NCBI RefSeq assembly: GCF_001590785.1
Contig: NZ_LTAO01000012.1
Span: 62,001 to 126,000, forward strand
Direction of reading: 5' to 3'
Source: Alkalihalobacillus trypoxylicola
Lineage (GTDB): Bacteria; Bacillota; Bacilli; Bacillales; Bacillaceae_D
Length of the DNA stretch: 64,000 nt
Shown: positions 16,281 through 25,163 of the stretch, piece after piece
Layout of the letters: the number at the start of each line of letters is the position of its first letter
How positions within the stretch are numbered: the stretch's first letter is position 1
Position numbers and translations under genes: made by a program
The notes under the pieces: generated by a model
Databases searched by the model: none
What the model was told of the DNA's origin: nothing
Seen by the model: only the letters and a program-made list of their open reading frames with translations

Positions 16281-16664
16281 ATGCAATATTATAATGATGT
16301 ATCTCAATTAAAAATGCAATGTGAGCAATATATGAATCAGCCTGTTTCGGTACAATACCAAGGACAGCAAATAAATGGTGTGTTAGAGCATGTCGATCAT
16401 GAACAAATATATTTAATGGTTTTAGTGGATGAAAATGGTCAATATATGGATTTAGCCCAAGCTATGCAGCATCAACAAATGAATGATGGGTACCCACATC
16501 AGCAATCTGGCCAAATGCATTCAAACTACCACCAGACTCGAAACCCATTTTTTCCTGGCCAAGGCTTTTATCCAGGTTATTTTCCTGGTTATTATAATCC
16601 AAGACCTAATTGGAATCGACTCGTTTTACCTTTGGCTGCATTAACAGCAATTGCACTTCTTTAG
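16281..16664 (+). CDS. Q/P/Y-rich protein with hydrophobic tail, unknown
   Basis: The 127-residue protein has an N-terminal half (1-60) with beta character (VSVQYQGQQINGVLEHVDHEQIYLMVLVD), resembling a small SH3/Lsm-like barrel that I cannot name. A low-complexity stretch rich in Q, H, Y, P and G (60-110) follows, and a C-terminal hydrophobic segment LVLPLAALTAIALL ends it. AAGGAGG precedes the ATG. The composition recalls spore surface or envelope proteins, but nothing firmer can be said. It stands alone after a terminator. Confidence 0.6.
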   Translation: MQYYNDVSQLKMQCEQYMNQPVSVQYQGQQINGVLEHVDHEQIYLMVLVDENGQYMDLAQAMQHQQMNDGYPHQQSGQMHSNYHQTRNPFFPGQGFYPGYFPGYYNPRPNWNRLVLPLAALTAIALL

Positions 16665-16734
16665 ATTAAAGAGTTTGATTAAATCCGCAGAATAATTTAT
16701 GTTGCAAGGTCAGAGTAGATAGACGGATAAGAAC

Positions 16735-16865
16735 GTACGACTGACTATCCAATGGAAATAAGAAACTCCGGCTGTTCGCCCCACCCCGCTGGACTCAGAG
16801 TATCTTGGGGAAGTGAACAGCCGGGCACCTAACATTTGTGGAATCTTCCTTTCATAAGTATTGCC
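16735..16865 (+). repeat. Family B repeat, copy B3 with strong outer stem
   Basis: It has the outer inverted repeat CCGGCTGTTC/GAACAGCCGG and inner CCCCA/TTGGGG. Between them is the family motif ccaccccgctggactcag..tatcttggggaagtg, and gcacctaacatttgtggaatc lies at the right end, matching B1. The rest of the gap (16866-17239) holds the cssR promoter region but no gene I can see. Confidence 0.65.
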
Positions 16866-17239
16866 TCCTCCTCCTCTTGTTTTTTTGTGTATGCACCGAT
16901 TACACCGATCTTCGTAATTACTTTATCTAAATAATTCCAGACTATGTGTAACAATTATTCAACTAGTCATACTATCCTATCAAGGCCATAAAAGGCCTCT
17001 CAATATAGTAGGTCATAATGTTTAAACTAATTTCATTAAAATACCACAATCAGCTATATAAATCCGCAGATATTGCATAAAATATTGTGATTTTGTTGAA
17101 AGTAGTGCGTTTTTCCTGTAGAAAAGGTATGATGAGTAGACAATTAACGTTTCAATAGCGTTCATAAGTGGAATACTAAATTTGATTGTTAAATGAAATA
17201 AAATCTAGGGGAACTTTTTTTTATTGAGGAGGATGCAAG

Positions 17240-17923
17240 TTGGGTGACTATCTCGTTTATTTAGTAGAAGATGAAGAAAATTTATCAGAAGTGATTAAAG
17301 CATATTTAGAAAAAGAGAATTGGCAAGTTAAGGTATTTAATAATGGACAGGATGCTGCTAACGCGGTTAATGATAAACCCCATTTATGGATATTAGATAT
17401 CATGCTTCCAGGAATGGATGGATATCAATTACTTAAAATGATTAAACAAGATGAAGATACACCTGTTATTTTTATCTCTGCAAGAGATCAAGACTTAGAT
17501 CGTGTTCTTGGTTTAGAAATGGGAAGTGATGATTATTTAGCTAAGCCGTTTCTACCACAAGAGCTTATTATACGTGCTAAAAAAATTATTAATCGTGTTT
17601 ATGGTTCAGCAGGACAAGAGCAAAAGAAAATTGAAATCAATCAATATGTAGTCGACCCTATTGGACGTACCGTAGTGGATATGGAGGTCGGTGAAGAGGA
17701 ATTAGTTGACCTAACGACAAAGGAAATGGATTTAGTACTTTTATTGACAGGAGATATTGGAAAAGCTTTCTCTAGGGATAAAATTATTGAATTTGTATGG
17801 GGAGACAATTACTTTGGTTCAGAACGTGCTGTGGATGATGTGGTTCGACGAGTTAGAAAAAAAATGCCTAGAGTACATCTAGAGACTTTATATGGTTATG
17901 GTTATCGAATACTGTCATCATGA
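17240..17923 (+). CDS. cssR: Secretion-stress response regulator CssR
   Basis: This 227-residue OmpR-family regulator has acidic pocket E10/D11 and phospho-acceptor D53 in PHLWILDIMLPG, with the run VIFISARDQDLDRVLGLEMGSDDY that I recognise from CssR. The C-terminal winged helix ends in LYGYGYRILSS. In B. subtilis CssR activates htrA and htrB when misfolded exported proteins accumulate. GAGGAGG lies before the TTG start. It overlaps cssS by 4 bp. The targets are not in the window. Confidence 0.88.
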   Translation: MGDYLVYLVEDEENLSEVIKAYLEKENWQVKVFNNGQDAANAVNDKPHLWILDIMLPGMDGYQLLKMIKQDEDTPVIFISARDQDLDRVLGLEMGSDDYLAKPFLPQELIIRAKKIINRVYGSAGQEQKKIEINQYVVDPIGRTVVDMEVGEEELVDLTTKEMDLVLLLTGDIGKAFSRDKIIEFVWGDNYFGSERAVDDVVRRVRKKMPRVHLETLYGYGYRILSS

Positions 17924-19317
17924 TTAAAGTAAATTTAACTCAACGGATATGGTTAGCGTTCATATCTCTCATTGTTTTACTTGCACTATCAGTAATCATT
18001 ATTTATCCTATCTCTATAAAGGATACATTAACAGAAGAAACGTACCGAATGATAGAAAGAGAGCAGGATCGAATATTAACCTACCCTTTGTTTGATTTTA
18101 TCGATCCACCACAGGACAGTGGACAGTTTTTTGAAAATGCTGAAACGGATTCGGTTGGTCACTTTTTCATCGAGGATACCCTTAGCAAAGGCGCGAAAGG
18201 AGATTTACCTCCTGCTGATATATTACGAGAAATGGCTACTAATGCCTTTAAGCAAGAATCAGTTAGAGGAAGATATGAGCTTCAATTTGATGGGGCCACA
18301 GCCTTTTATGTCATAAAAAAAGCGAATATTATTGGTTTACCAGCTTACCACATTTCTTATATGTGGGATTCTTATCGTGACCAAATGGTAAATAAGCTTT
18401 GGGAGCGTCTTTTATATTTGTTTTTACTAACAAGTGTTTTAAGTTTATTACCTGCTATATGGCTTAAGCATTATTTAAGACAACCTTTAATTATTCTCGG
18501 TAATCACCTAGAACAAATAGCGAATCGAGATTGGAAGGATCCGTTACAATGGAAAGGTGATGAAGATTTCCAACGTTTATCCGATCAATTTGAAAGAATG
18601 AGACGGAACCTAAATCATTATGATCGAGCACAAAAAACCTTTATACAGCATGCTTCACATGAACTAAAAACACCAATTATGGTGGTGAAAAGTTATGCAC
18701 AATCAGTGAAGGATGGTATTTTACCAAAAGGAAACCTAGAAGAAACGATGGACGTAATTATAGAAGAAAGCAATCGAATGGAGCGAAGGGTCATTGATAT
18801 GCTTTACTTTACTAAATTAGACTCTCTAAAGGAAGAAACGTTAACTCAAGAAGAGATCATTTTTGGATCATTAGCTTTCAATATTGAGGAACGTTTCCGT
18901 GCGCAAAGAGACGATGTGAAAATCTACGTAGAAAATTCAGATGTTCGTCTAAAGGGAGACCCGAAGCAATTAGAAGTTCTCCTTGAGAACTTAATAGAAA
19001 ATGCGTTACGATATGCATTGACTTCGATATGGATTAGAGCAGAATTGAAAGAGGATACGATTATTCTTTCTGTTGAAAACGATGGAGAAAAGATTCCTGA
19101 ACAGGATATGTCACAATTGTTTAACCCGTTTTATAAAGGCAATAAAGGGAAGTTTGGATTAGGCTTAGCGATTGTAAAAAGAATTTCCGAACTTCACAAC
19201 GGACATCCTGAAGTGGAGAATACAGATTTAGGGGTTAAAATAAAGGTATTTTTACCTCATGTAGTCGAGGCTCCTAAACCAAAAGTCAAAAAGAAAAACA
19301 AAAAAAATGAAAAGTAA
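17920..19317 (+). CDS. cssS: Secretion-stress sensor kinase CssS
   Basis: The 465-residue histidine kinase has transmembrane segments at about 10-30 and 163-183 and an extracellular loop that senses misfolded secreted protein. HAMP follows, then the box SHELKTPIMVVKSYAQSVKDGILPKG with H247. ATPase motifs are ENLIENALRYA, a G1-like VENDGEKIP and GKFGLGLAIVKR. The tail is very lysine-rich (PKPKVKKKNKKNEK), longer than I remember for B. subtilis CssS. It forms an operon with cssR and ends at a hairpin terminator. Confidence 0.86.
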   Translation: MIKVNLTQRIWLAFISLIVLLALSVIIIYPISIKDTLTEETYRMIEREQDRILTYPLFDFIDPPQDSGQFFENAETDSVGHFFIEDTLSKGAKGDLPPADILREMATNAFKQESVRGRYELQFDGATAFYVIKKANIIGLPAYHISYMWDSYRDQMVNKLWERLLYLFLLTSVLSLLPAIWLKHYLRQPLIILGNHLEQIANRDWKDPLQWKGDEDFQRLSDQFERMRRNLNHYDRAQKTFIQHASHELKTPIMVVKSYAQSVKDGILPKGNLEETMDVIIEESNRMERRVIDMLYFTKLDSLKEETLTQEEIIFGSLAFNIEERFRAQRDDVKIYVENSDVRLKGDPKQLEVLLENLIENALRYALTSIWIRAELKEDTIILSVENDGEKIPEQDMSQLFNPFYKGNKGKFGLGLAIVKRISELHNGHPEVENTDLGVKIKVFLPHVVEAPKPKVKKKNKKNEK

Positions 19318-19346
19318 GCCCTTCTGTTCGAAAAGGAGGGCTTTTC
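19316..19346 (+). terminator. Terminator after cssS
   Basis: The stem AAGCCCTTCT/AGGAGGGCTT has an 8-base loop and a T-rich tail; it begins at the stop codon. Confidence 0.75.
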
Positions 19347-19423
19347 TCTATCTAATGACAACCGCAAGAATAACTGACAAAATATGATATAATTATATCA
19401 ACAATGTGTAATGAGGTGATAGG

Positions 19424-20383
19424 GTGAATAGAGGAATTAGGTATCATCAAGTAGGGGATAAAATAGAAAAGTATTTTTTAATCAAAACGGCTACGAAAGG
19501 GATTGCTAGTAATGGAAAACCTTTTCTAACATTAATCCTAGGGGACCATACTGGGGAAATAGAGTCTAAGTTGTGGGGTTGTTCCAAAGAAGACGAAGAA
19601 GCATTTGTAAGTAAAGTAATCGTACATTTAGTTGGGGATCTAATTGAATATCGTGGTCGAAATCAATTAAAGTTACAGAGCATAAGACCATCTAATGCGA
19701 TTGATAATGTAAAAATCGCTGATTTTGTACGTTCGGCCCCTATGGCCCCAGAGGAAATGCTCGATCAAATTACTCAATATATTTTTGAAATGAAAAATCC
19801 AAATATACAACGAATCACAAGGCACCTATTAAAAAAGCACCAAAGCGATTTTCTCGAATCACCTGCAGCGACTAAAAATCACCATGAGTTTGTTTCAGGT
19901 TTGGCTTTTCATGTTGTATCCATGCTGCATATTGCTAAAAGCTTGTCCGAATTATATTCATCAATTGATACGGACTTATTGTATGCAGGAATTATTTTAC
20001 ACGATTTGGGGAAGGTTCGAGAATTATCGGGACCGATTGATACTGCTTATACACTAGAGGGAAATTTACTTGGACATATTTCAATTATGGTTAATGAAAT
20101 CGACGAGGCTGCAAAAGAATTAAACATCGAAGGGGAAGAGGTTTTAATTCTTCAGCACTTAGTCCTGAGCCATCATGGAAAAGGAGAATGGGGAAGTCCT
20201 AAAGCTCCTTTAGTAAAGGAAGCTGAACTCTTGCATTTAATTGACAATATTGATGCGAAAATGAATATGATGGACCGCGCATTAGAACGAGTTCAACCGG
20301 GAGAATTTTCTGAAAGAGTAATGGCTATGGATCAACGGAGTTTTTATAAACCAACTTTTCATGAGCCACCATTAGATTTATAA
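19424..20383 (+). CDS. yhaM: 3'-5' exoribonuclease YhaM
   Basis: The 319-residue protein has an N-terminal OB-fold nucleic-acid-binding domain (about 12-95) and a C-terminal HD metal-dependent domain with H-D pair in [10 protein letters not shown]. Further metal ligands lie in HHEFVSG and [14 protein letters not shown]. YhaM trims RNA 3' ends in Bacillus. It starts with GTG after GAGGTGA. A strong terminator follows. In B. subtilis yhaL and prsA follow nearby; here an ABC operon has been inserted between. Confidence 0.93.
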   Translation: MNRGIRYHQVGDKIEKYFLIKTATKGIASNGKPFLTLILGDHTGEIESKLWGCSKEDEEAFVSKVIVHLVGDLIEYRGRNQLKLQSIRPSNAIDNVKIADFVRSAPMAPEEMLDQITQYIFEMKNPNIQRITRHLLKKHQSDFLESPAATKNHHEFVSGLAFHVVSMLHIAKSLSELYSSIDTDLLYAGIILHDLGKVRELSGPIDTAYTLEGNLLGHISIMVNEIDEAAKELNIEGEEVLILQHLVLSHHGKGEWGSPKAPLVKEAELLHLIDNIDAKMNMMDRALERVQPGEFSERVMAMDQRSFYKPTFHEPPLDL

Positions 20384-20385
20384 AA

Positions 20386-20433
20386 AAAGCTATTTATGCA
20401 TGTTCATTAACATGGCATAAATAGCTTTTTTTT
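20386..20433 (+). terminator. Terminator after yhaM
   Basis: A long stem (AAGCTATTTATGC/GCATAAATAGCTT with an inner CATG pairing) is followed by eight Ts. Confidence 0.9.
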
Positions 20434-20486
20434 GTGGAATTCACTTTTTTTGAACTGATTTTTTAACTAAATAGTGCGGTATTTTA

Positions 20487-20508
20487 TGTAAGCGGTTACT
20501 TATATAAT
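20487..20508 (+). promoter_or_regulatory. cre-like site and -10 of the sugar ABC operon
   Basis: TGTAAGCGGTTACT (20487-20500) matches the CcpA consensus TGWAARCGYTWNCW at 13 of 14 positions, and a TATAAT lies immediately after (20503-20508). A site over the promoter is the position for catabolite repression. There is no clear -35. Confidence 0.65.
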
Positions 20509-20596
20509 GAAATTGTATTTATAAGGTGATTTCAATTTAAAAATAAAGAAGGGATTACATTCACTATAACTCGTTGTGTAAGGAGAGATTTTTTAT

Positions 20597-21616
20597 ATGA
20601 ATAAGAATCGAAATACTGTTGGTACTGAAACAAATCTACCTGTCACATCGACAAACTTAGGATTAGGAAAAGGAGGAAAAAAACCTCAGCTTTCTAATAA
20701 TGTGAGTAGAAAAGGGTATTGGCACACGATAAAAAATCAAAAAATTCTGATTTTAATGTCATTACCCTTTGTGATTTGGTTGATTGTCTTTAGATATATC
20801 CCTGTAGCTGGCTGGACGATGGCTTTTCAGGATTATCGACCGCAGAATTCATTATTGGATCAAGAGTGGGTGGGCTTACATCACTTTCGTGAGCTTTTTA
20901 GGGAGCCAACCTTTTATCGAGCTTTAGAAAATACGTTAGGTATGGGGATTTTAGGAATCGTTTTTGGAACATTAGCGGCTATCGTATTTGCTTTACTCTT
21001 AAATGAAATAAGATTTATGTTCTTTAAAAGGATTACACAAACCCTATCTTACTTACCCCACTTTGTATCTTGGGTAATCGTAGCAAACATTGTGATTACG
21101 ATGCTCTCTGTTGAGGGACCTATAAATGGATTTCTTATGAATCTAGGTATAATCGAAAGACCGATATCGTTCATGTCAAATCCAGATTTATTTTGGGGGA
21201 TAGTAACCATCGCTGATGTTTGGAAGGAGACTGGCTGGAATGCAATTATTTATTTGGCAGCCATGGCAGGAGTGAATCCCCAATTGTATGAAGCGGCAAG
21301 GGTTGATGGAGCTTCAAGGTTACGCCAAATGTGGCATATAACCTTACCTAGTATTCGTCCGGTGATTATTATTTTACTGATTTTAAGCATTGGTAATTTA
21401 ATAAATATAGGTTTTGAAAAACAAATGCTTCTAGGAAATAACATAGTAGCAGAAAAAGCATTAGTTATTGATTTATATGCTTTAAATTACGGTATTGGAA
21501 TGTTTCGTTATTCGTTTGGGACAGCCATCGGGATTTTTAAATCGGTTATCAGTATTATTTTAATTTTAATTGCCAACTCTTTAGCGAAAAAATTTGGAGA
21601 AGGTAGAGTCTTTTAA
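20597..21616 (+). CDS. Sugar ABC permease (LplB family)
   Basis: The 339-residue inner-membrane permease has six predicted helices after a ~45-residue charged N-terminal extension. Family marks are FRYIPVAGWTMAFQDYRP and the EAA loop that contacts the ATPase (LYEAARVDGASRLRQMWHITLPSI). It is first in a three-gene importer operon: two permeases and a lipoprotein, with no ATPase. B. subtilis homologues (LplB, YtcP/YtcQ group) import complex oligosaccharides. AAGGAGAG lies before the ATG. It interrupts the yhaM-yhaL order, so the operon was probably inserted. Confidence 0.88.
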   Translation: MNKNRNTVGTETNLPVTSTNLGLGKGGKKPQLSNNVSRKGYWHTIKNQKILILMSLPFVIWLIVFRYIPVAGWTMAFQDYRPQNSLLDQEWVGLHHFRELFREPTFYRALENTLGMGILGIVFGTLAAIVFALLLNEIRFMFFKRITQTLSYLPHFVSWVIVANIVITMLSVEGPINGFLMNLGIIERPISFMSNPDLFWGIVTIADVWKETGWNAIIYLAAMAGVNPQLYEAARVDGASRLRQMWHITLPSIRPVIIILLILSIGNLINIGFEKQMLLGNNIVAEKALVIDLYALNYGIGMFRYSFGTAIGIFKSVISIILILIANSLAKKFGEGRVF

Positions 21617-21665
21617 TGAATAACCATTTTAAAAGATAAAAGACATGCTAGGAGGAGCAGATATC

Positions 21666-22550
21666 ATGGTAAATCGAAAAATTACGTCCTTTGATCTAGT
21701 GCTGCTCATTATTATGGTGGGCGTCATGATCATTACTTTGTATCCATTTTTAAATATACTCGCTATCTCATTAAACGATGCAACGGATACGGTAAGAGGG
21801 GGAATTCATATATGGCCAAGACAATTTACACTAGCTAATTATAGTGAAATTTTCGGAAGCAATGATCGTTTAATTCAAGCATTCGGTATGTCGGTACTTC
21901 GTACGGTAGTTGGAACCGTTACTGGGATTATTGCAAGCACAATGCTTGCTTATACATTAAGCCGTAGAGATTTTATTTTTAATCGATTTATAGGCTTTAT
22001 ATTAGTCATAACGATGTTTATTAGTGGTGGCTTAATACCAGAATATATGTTGATTCGTGAACTAGGCTTAATTAATAACTTTTGGGTATATATTTTGCCT
22101 ATGTTAATTTCGGCTTTTAATGTCATCGTGATTCGCTCATTTATGGATGAAATCCCTATTGAGCTGACTGAATCAGCCAAAATTGATGGAGCGAATGATT
22201 TTACGATTTTTGCGAAGGTTATGCTACCACTTTGTATTCCTGTCATCGCAACTATTTCATTATTTTTAGCAGTAGGACAATGGAATAGCTGGTTTGATAC
22301 GTATTTATACGCAAGGGCCAATATAGATTTAACGACCTTACAGTTTGAACTGATGAAAATCTTAGATAATGCGAATATATCAAGTGGTCAAATTACGACC
22401 CAAAACGCAGAAGTTATCGCTAATCAAACGAATCCAAATTCTATAAAAATGGCGATAACGATTATTGCAACGGTTCCTATTTTAGTTGTTTATCCATTTT
22501 TACAAAAGTACTTTGTTACTGGACTCACATTAGGAGCCGTAAAGTCTTGA
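21666..22550 (+). CDS. Sugar ABC permease (LplC/YtcP family)
   Basis: The second permease has 294 residues if the ATG at 21666 is used; a TAGGAGGA site lies 9 bases before it, so I prefer it over the upstream in-frame ATG at 21645. Six helices; EAA loop IELTESAKIDGANDFTIFAKVMLPLCIPVIA. The C-terminal FLQKYFVTGLTLGAVKS is the usual ending of this family. It partners with the permease upstream and the lipoprotein downstream. Confidence 0.88.
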   Translation: MVNRKITSFDLVLLIIMVGVMIITLYPFLNILAISLNDATDTVRGGIHIWPRQFTLANYSEIFGSNDRLIQAFGMSVLRTVVGTVTGIIASTMLAYTLSRRDFIFNRFIGFILVITMFISGGLIPEYMLIRELGLINNFWVYILPMLISAFNVIVIRSFMDEIPIELTESAKIDGANDFTIFAKVMLPLCIPVIATISLFLAVGQWNSWFDTYLYARANIDLTTLQFELMKILDNANISSGQITTQNAEVIANQTNPNSIKMAITIIATVPILVVYPFLQKYFVTGLTLGAVKS

Positions 22551-22594
22551 TATTAATGAAAATTAATATAAATGAAAGATTGGAGGAAAATAAA

Positions 22595-24283
22595 ATGAAA
22601 AACAACTGGTTATGGATGGGCCTCTTTTTAGTAGCCATGCTCGTTTTTGTTGCTTGTAGTAATGAAACAGGAGGGGATGAGGAAGTAGAAGGTTCCGAGT
22701 CTCCTGAAAATTCTGAAGAATCAACGGGAGAAGAGCCTATCACATTAACGTTTTTTAATGCTGATGGTGAAGAAAAAGTATTTGATGATCGTGTTGCAGA
22801 GAAAATTACGGAAGCTACTGGTGTTGTATTAGAAATGGATTATCCGGTTGGTGGCAATGATGAGGCCATCCCACTTATGATCGCAAGCGGAGAGTATCCT
22901 GATTTAATTTTTGCAAAAGGTGACATTGGGAAGTTAATTGAAGCAGGTGGTGTTATTGCACTAGACGATTATATTGAAGAAAAAGGGGATAACCTCAAGA
23001 CAATGTATGGAGAGCAACTAGACCGTTTAAGAAACTCTTTATCAGATCCAAGCATTTATACAGTAGGAACCTATGGAGTGGAAAATGCCTTTTGGGAAAC
23101 TAGTGGTACCTTTCAAATACAGCTAGATGTATTAAGGGAACAGGGCTATCCAGAAATAAAGACATTAGACGATTTTGAAGCAGCACTTACGGATTATTAT
23201 GAAAAAAACCCAGAAATAAATGGTCAACCTACAATTCCTATTTCTTTATTAGGTAGTGATTGGCGTTGGTTAATTACCGTTGGAAACCCTGCGGGATTTG
23301 CAGCAGGTATTCCTGATGATGGTCAATGGTATGTTAACCCTGACACAGGTGAAACAACCTATAAATTTCTAGAGCCAGAATTTAGAGAATATTTTAAATG
23401 GTTAAATGGCTTAAACGCAAAAGGGTTATTAGATCCAGAGTCATTTACTCAAACCTATGATACTTATATTGCCAAGCTTTCTTCAGGTCGAGTACTAAGT
23501 GTAGCTGATCAGAATTGGAATATAGGGGATGCTGACCAAGCATTAGTAGCTTCTGGATTGGAAGAAAGAACATATGCACCACTTCCTGTTACGTTAGGAG
23601 AGGAATACAAATCTCAAGGTTTAAAAGACTATGGTTTTGCAGGAGGTTGGGGTATTGCCATTTCCTCAACAAGTGAGCATCAAGAAAAGGCCTTTGAATT
23701 TTTAAATTGGATGGCTTCTGAAGAAGCACAAATCTTATTAAATTGGGGTATTGAAGGAGAAAATTATGAAATAGTGGATGGAGAGCGTGTGATGTTTGAT
23801 GATGATCGACAAAGAATGAATTCAGATTCAAATTACTCCAAAGAAACAGGAGTAGGATATTATGTCTATCCTTTTCCGCAATGGGGGAATGGTTCTTTAG
23901 ATTCTAATGGTCAGTCGATTACACCTCATTCTGAAGAAGACATTATAGAGAATTTTAACTCGGTTGAGAAAGAAGTTTTAGCTGAGTATGGAATGGACAA
24001 CTGGATTGATTGGTTTCCAGCAACAGAAGAATTAGGTAGATCTGAGCACGGGACGGTTGCAAACTTTACCATTCCGCCAGGTGGGGATATTCAGATTATT
24101 CAGCAGCGCGCAGATGATATTACAGAACAAAGGATTACCCAAGCGATATTGGCAGATCCATCCGAATTCGACAACCTTTGGGATTCAATGCTTGATGAAT
24201 TAGAAAGTGCGAGGATTGATACAGCAAACGAAGCAATGACACAAATGACAAAAGATATTTTGGAGTTATGGGGAACAAACTAG
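22595..24283 (+). CDS. Sugar-binding lipoprotein of the ABC importer
   Basis: The 562-residue extracellular solute-binding protein (LplA/YtcQ-like) captures the substrate outside the membrane. The lipobox is VFVAC with C21, followed by an acidic linker (EVEGSESPENSEESTGEEP). The ATG at 22595 has TTGGAGGA at 9 bases; the upstream in-frame start would put 16 extra residues before a good signal peptide, so I reject it. Family phrases are ADQNWNIGDADQAL and GFAGGWGIAISSTSEHQEKAFEFLNWMASEEAQ. The substrate is unknown, probably an oligosaccharide. Confidence 0.88.
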   Translation: MKNNWLWMGLFLVAMLVFVACSNETGGDEEVEGSESPENSEESTGEEPITLTFFNADGEEKVFDDRVAEKITEATGVVLEMDYPVGGNDEAIPLMIASGEYPDLIFAKGDIGKLIEAGGVIALDDYIEEKGDNLKTMYGEQLDRLRNSLSDPSIYTVGTYGVENAFWETSGTFQIQLDVLREQGYPEIKTLDDFEAALTDYYEKNPEINGQPTIPISLLGSDWRWLITVGNPAGFAAGIPDDGQWYVNPDTGETTYKFLEPEFREYFKWLNGLNAKGLLDPESFTQTYDTYIAKLSSGRVLSVADQNWNIGDADQALVASGLEERTYAPLPVTLGEEYKSQGLKDYGFAGGWGIAISSTSEHQEKAFEFLNWMASEEAQILLNWGIEGENYEIVDGERVMFDDDRQRMNSDSNYSKETGVGYYVYPFPQWGNGSLDSNGQSITPHSEEDIIENFNSVEKEVLAEYGMDNWIDWFPATEELGRSEHGTVANFTIPPGGDIQIIQQRADDITEQRITQAILADPSEFDNLWDSMLDELESARIDTANEAMTQMTKDILELWGTN

Positions 24284-24630
24284 AGGTAACAGGAATAAAG
24301 AAACTGAGAAAAAGTAGATAGAACGACCAAACGAAGAGCATGCCTATAAAGAAGGTATTGTTCTTCTTTTTCTTTTAAAAGGAAATGAGCAAAAAAGGGA
24401 TTCAAAGGTTTCTGACGGAGAGAAAGTGTATGAGGGCTCTAAAGTGGAAATATTTAAGACGGAGACTGAAGCTGCTCCTCATTGAAGACGGAGGAGTTTT
24501 TCTGTAGCGATTTCTTTAAATGGTTCGTCTTTCCTAAGCTGAATTATTATCATTTAGAGCGTATCTTTTTCGTTCTAAATTAGAAATACAAGCATATAGT
24601 ATGATAATTAGAAGTTATGGGAGGGATAGT

Positions 24631-24912
24631 ATGAACTCTTCAACTAAGACAAGCCAAAGGGTAGCTGTTGTATTATTAGTAGCCTTAATATTAGTTTTTA
24701 TCTTTACTCAAACAAGCATTCTCTCAGTTTTACTAGCAAGTCCATGGTGGATTTATCTCGTTATAGCAGGGATTATTTTTAGTGGTTACATGAGTATGAG
24801 GTATATGCTAGAAGACCATGAGGTAGAAAACGAATATATTGAAAAAGAAGGTAGTGTTTTTATTGAGAGAATGGAAGCAGAACGAGAAAAAAGGAATGTA
24901 GAAAAGATATAA
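24631..24912 (+). CDS. yhaL: Sporulation protein YhaL
   Basis: The 93-residue membrane protein has two hydrophobic segments (about 10-30 and 35-52), then the family signature DHEVENEYIEKEGSVFIERMEAEREKRN. I take the ATG at 24631, which has GGGAGGG five bases upstream; the upstream in-frame ATG at 24601 lacks a site. YhaL precedes prsA in B. subtilis and the same neighbourhood is kept. The 24284-24600 gap before it contains a weak hairpin near 24349-24368 that may end the ABC operon, and an inverted repeat TTTAGA..TCTAAA near 24553-24579. Confidence 0.78.
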   Translation: MNSSTKTSQRVAVVLLVALILVFIFTQTSILSVLLASPWWIYLVIAGIIFSGYMSMRYMLEDHEVENEYIEKEGSVFIERMEAEREKRNVEKI

Positions 24913-24959
24913 TAAAAAAGGTTCGGGACAAGACTCTTGATTGAATTTATATCACCTAT

Positions 24960-25146
24960 GTTTGATGCCCGGCTGTTCGTTCCCCCAAGACACTTTGAGT
25001 CCGGTGGGTGGCGCAGAACTTATCATTTTTTAAAAAGTGGATTTTGTTATGGCCACTTTCTTCTATTGGACCTTCTGTTCATTGTGTCGACTAGCTTACG
25101 GTTTTCATAGAAATAAACCCTCCTTCTTATGAAGAGAAGGAGGGTT
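24960..25146 (-). repeat. Family B repeat, copy B4 (reverse)
   Basis: Read on the minus strand it has the same order as B1: a hairpin (25116-25146, CCCTCCTTCT../..AGAAGGAGGG), then ctatgaaaac..aagctagtcgacacaa, then aaaatccacttttt, then ccacccaccggactcaaagtgtcttgggggaacgaacagccggg. The hairpin is placed to end prsA transcription. Confidence 0.7.
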
Positions 25147-25163
25147 CAATGTTCGTTATATGA

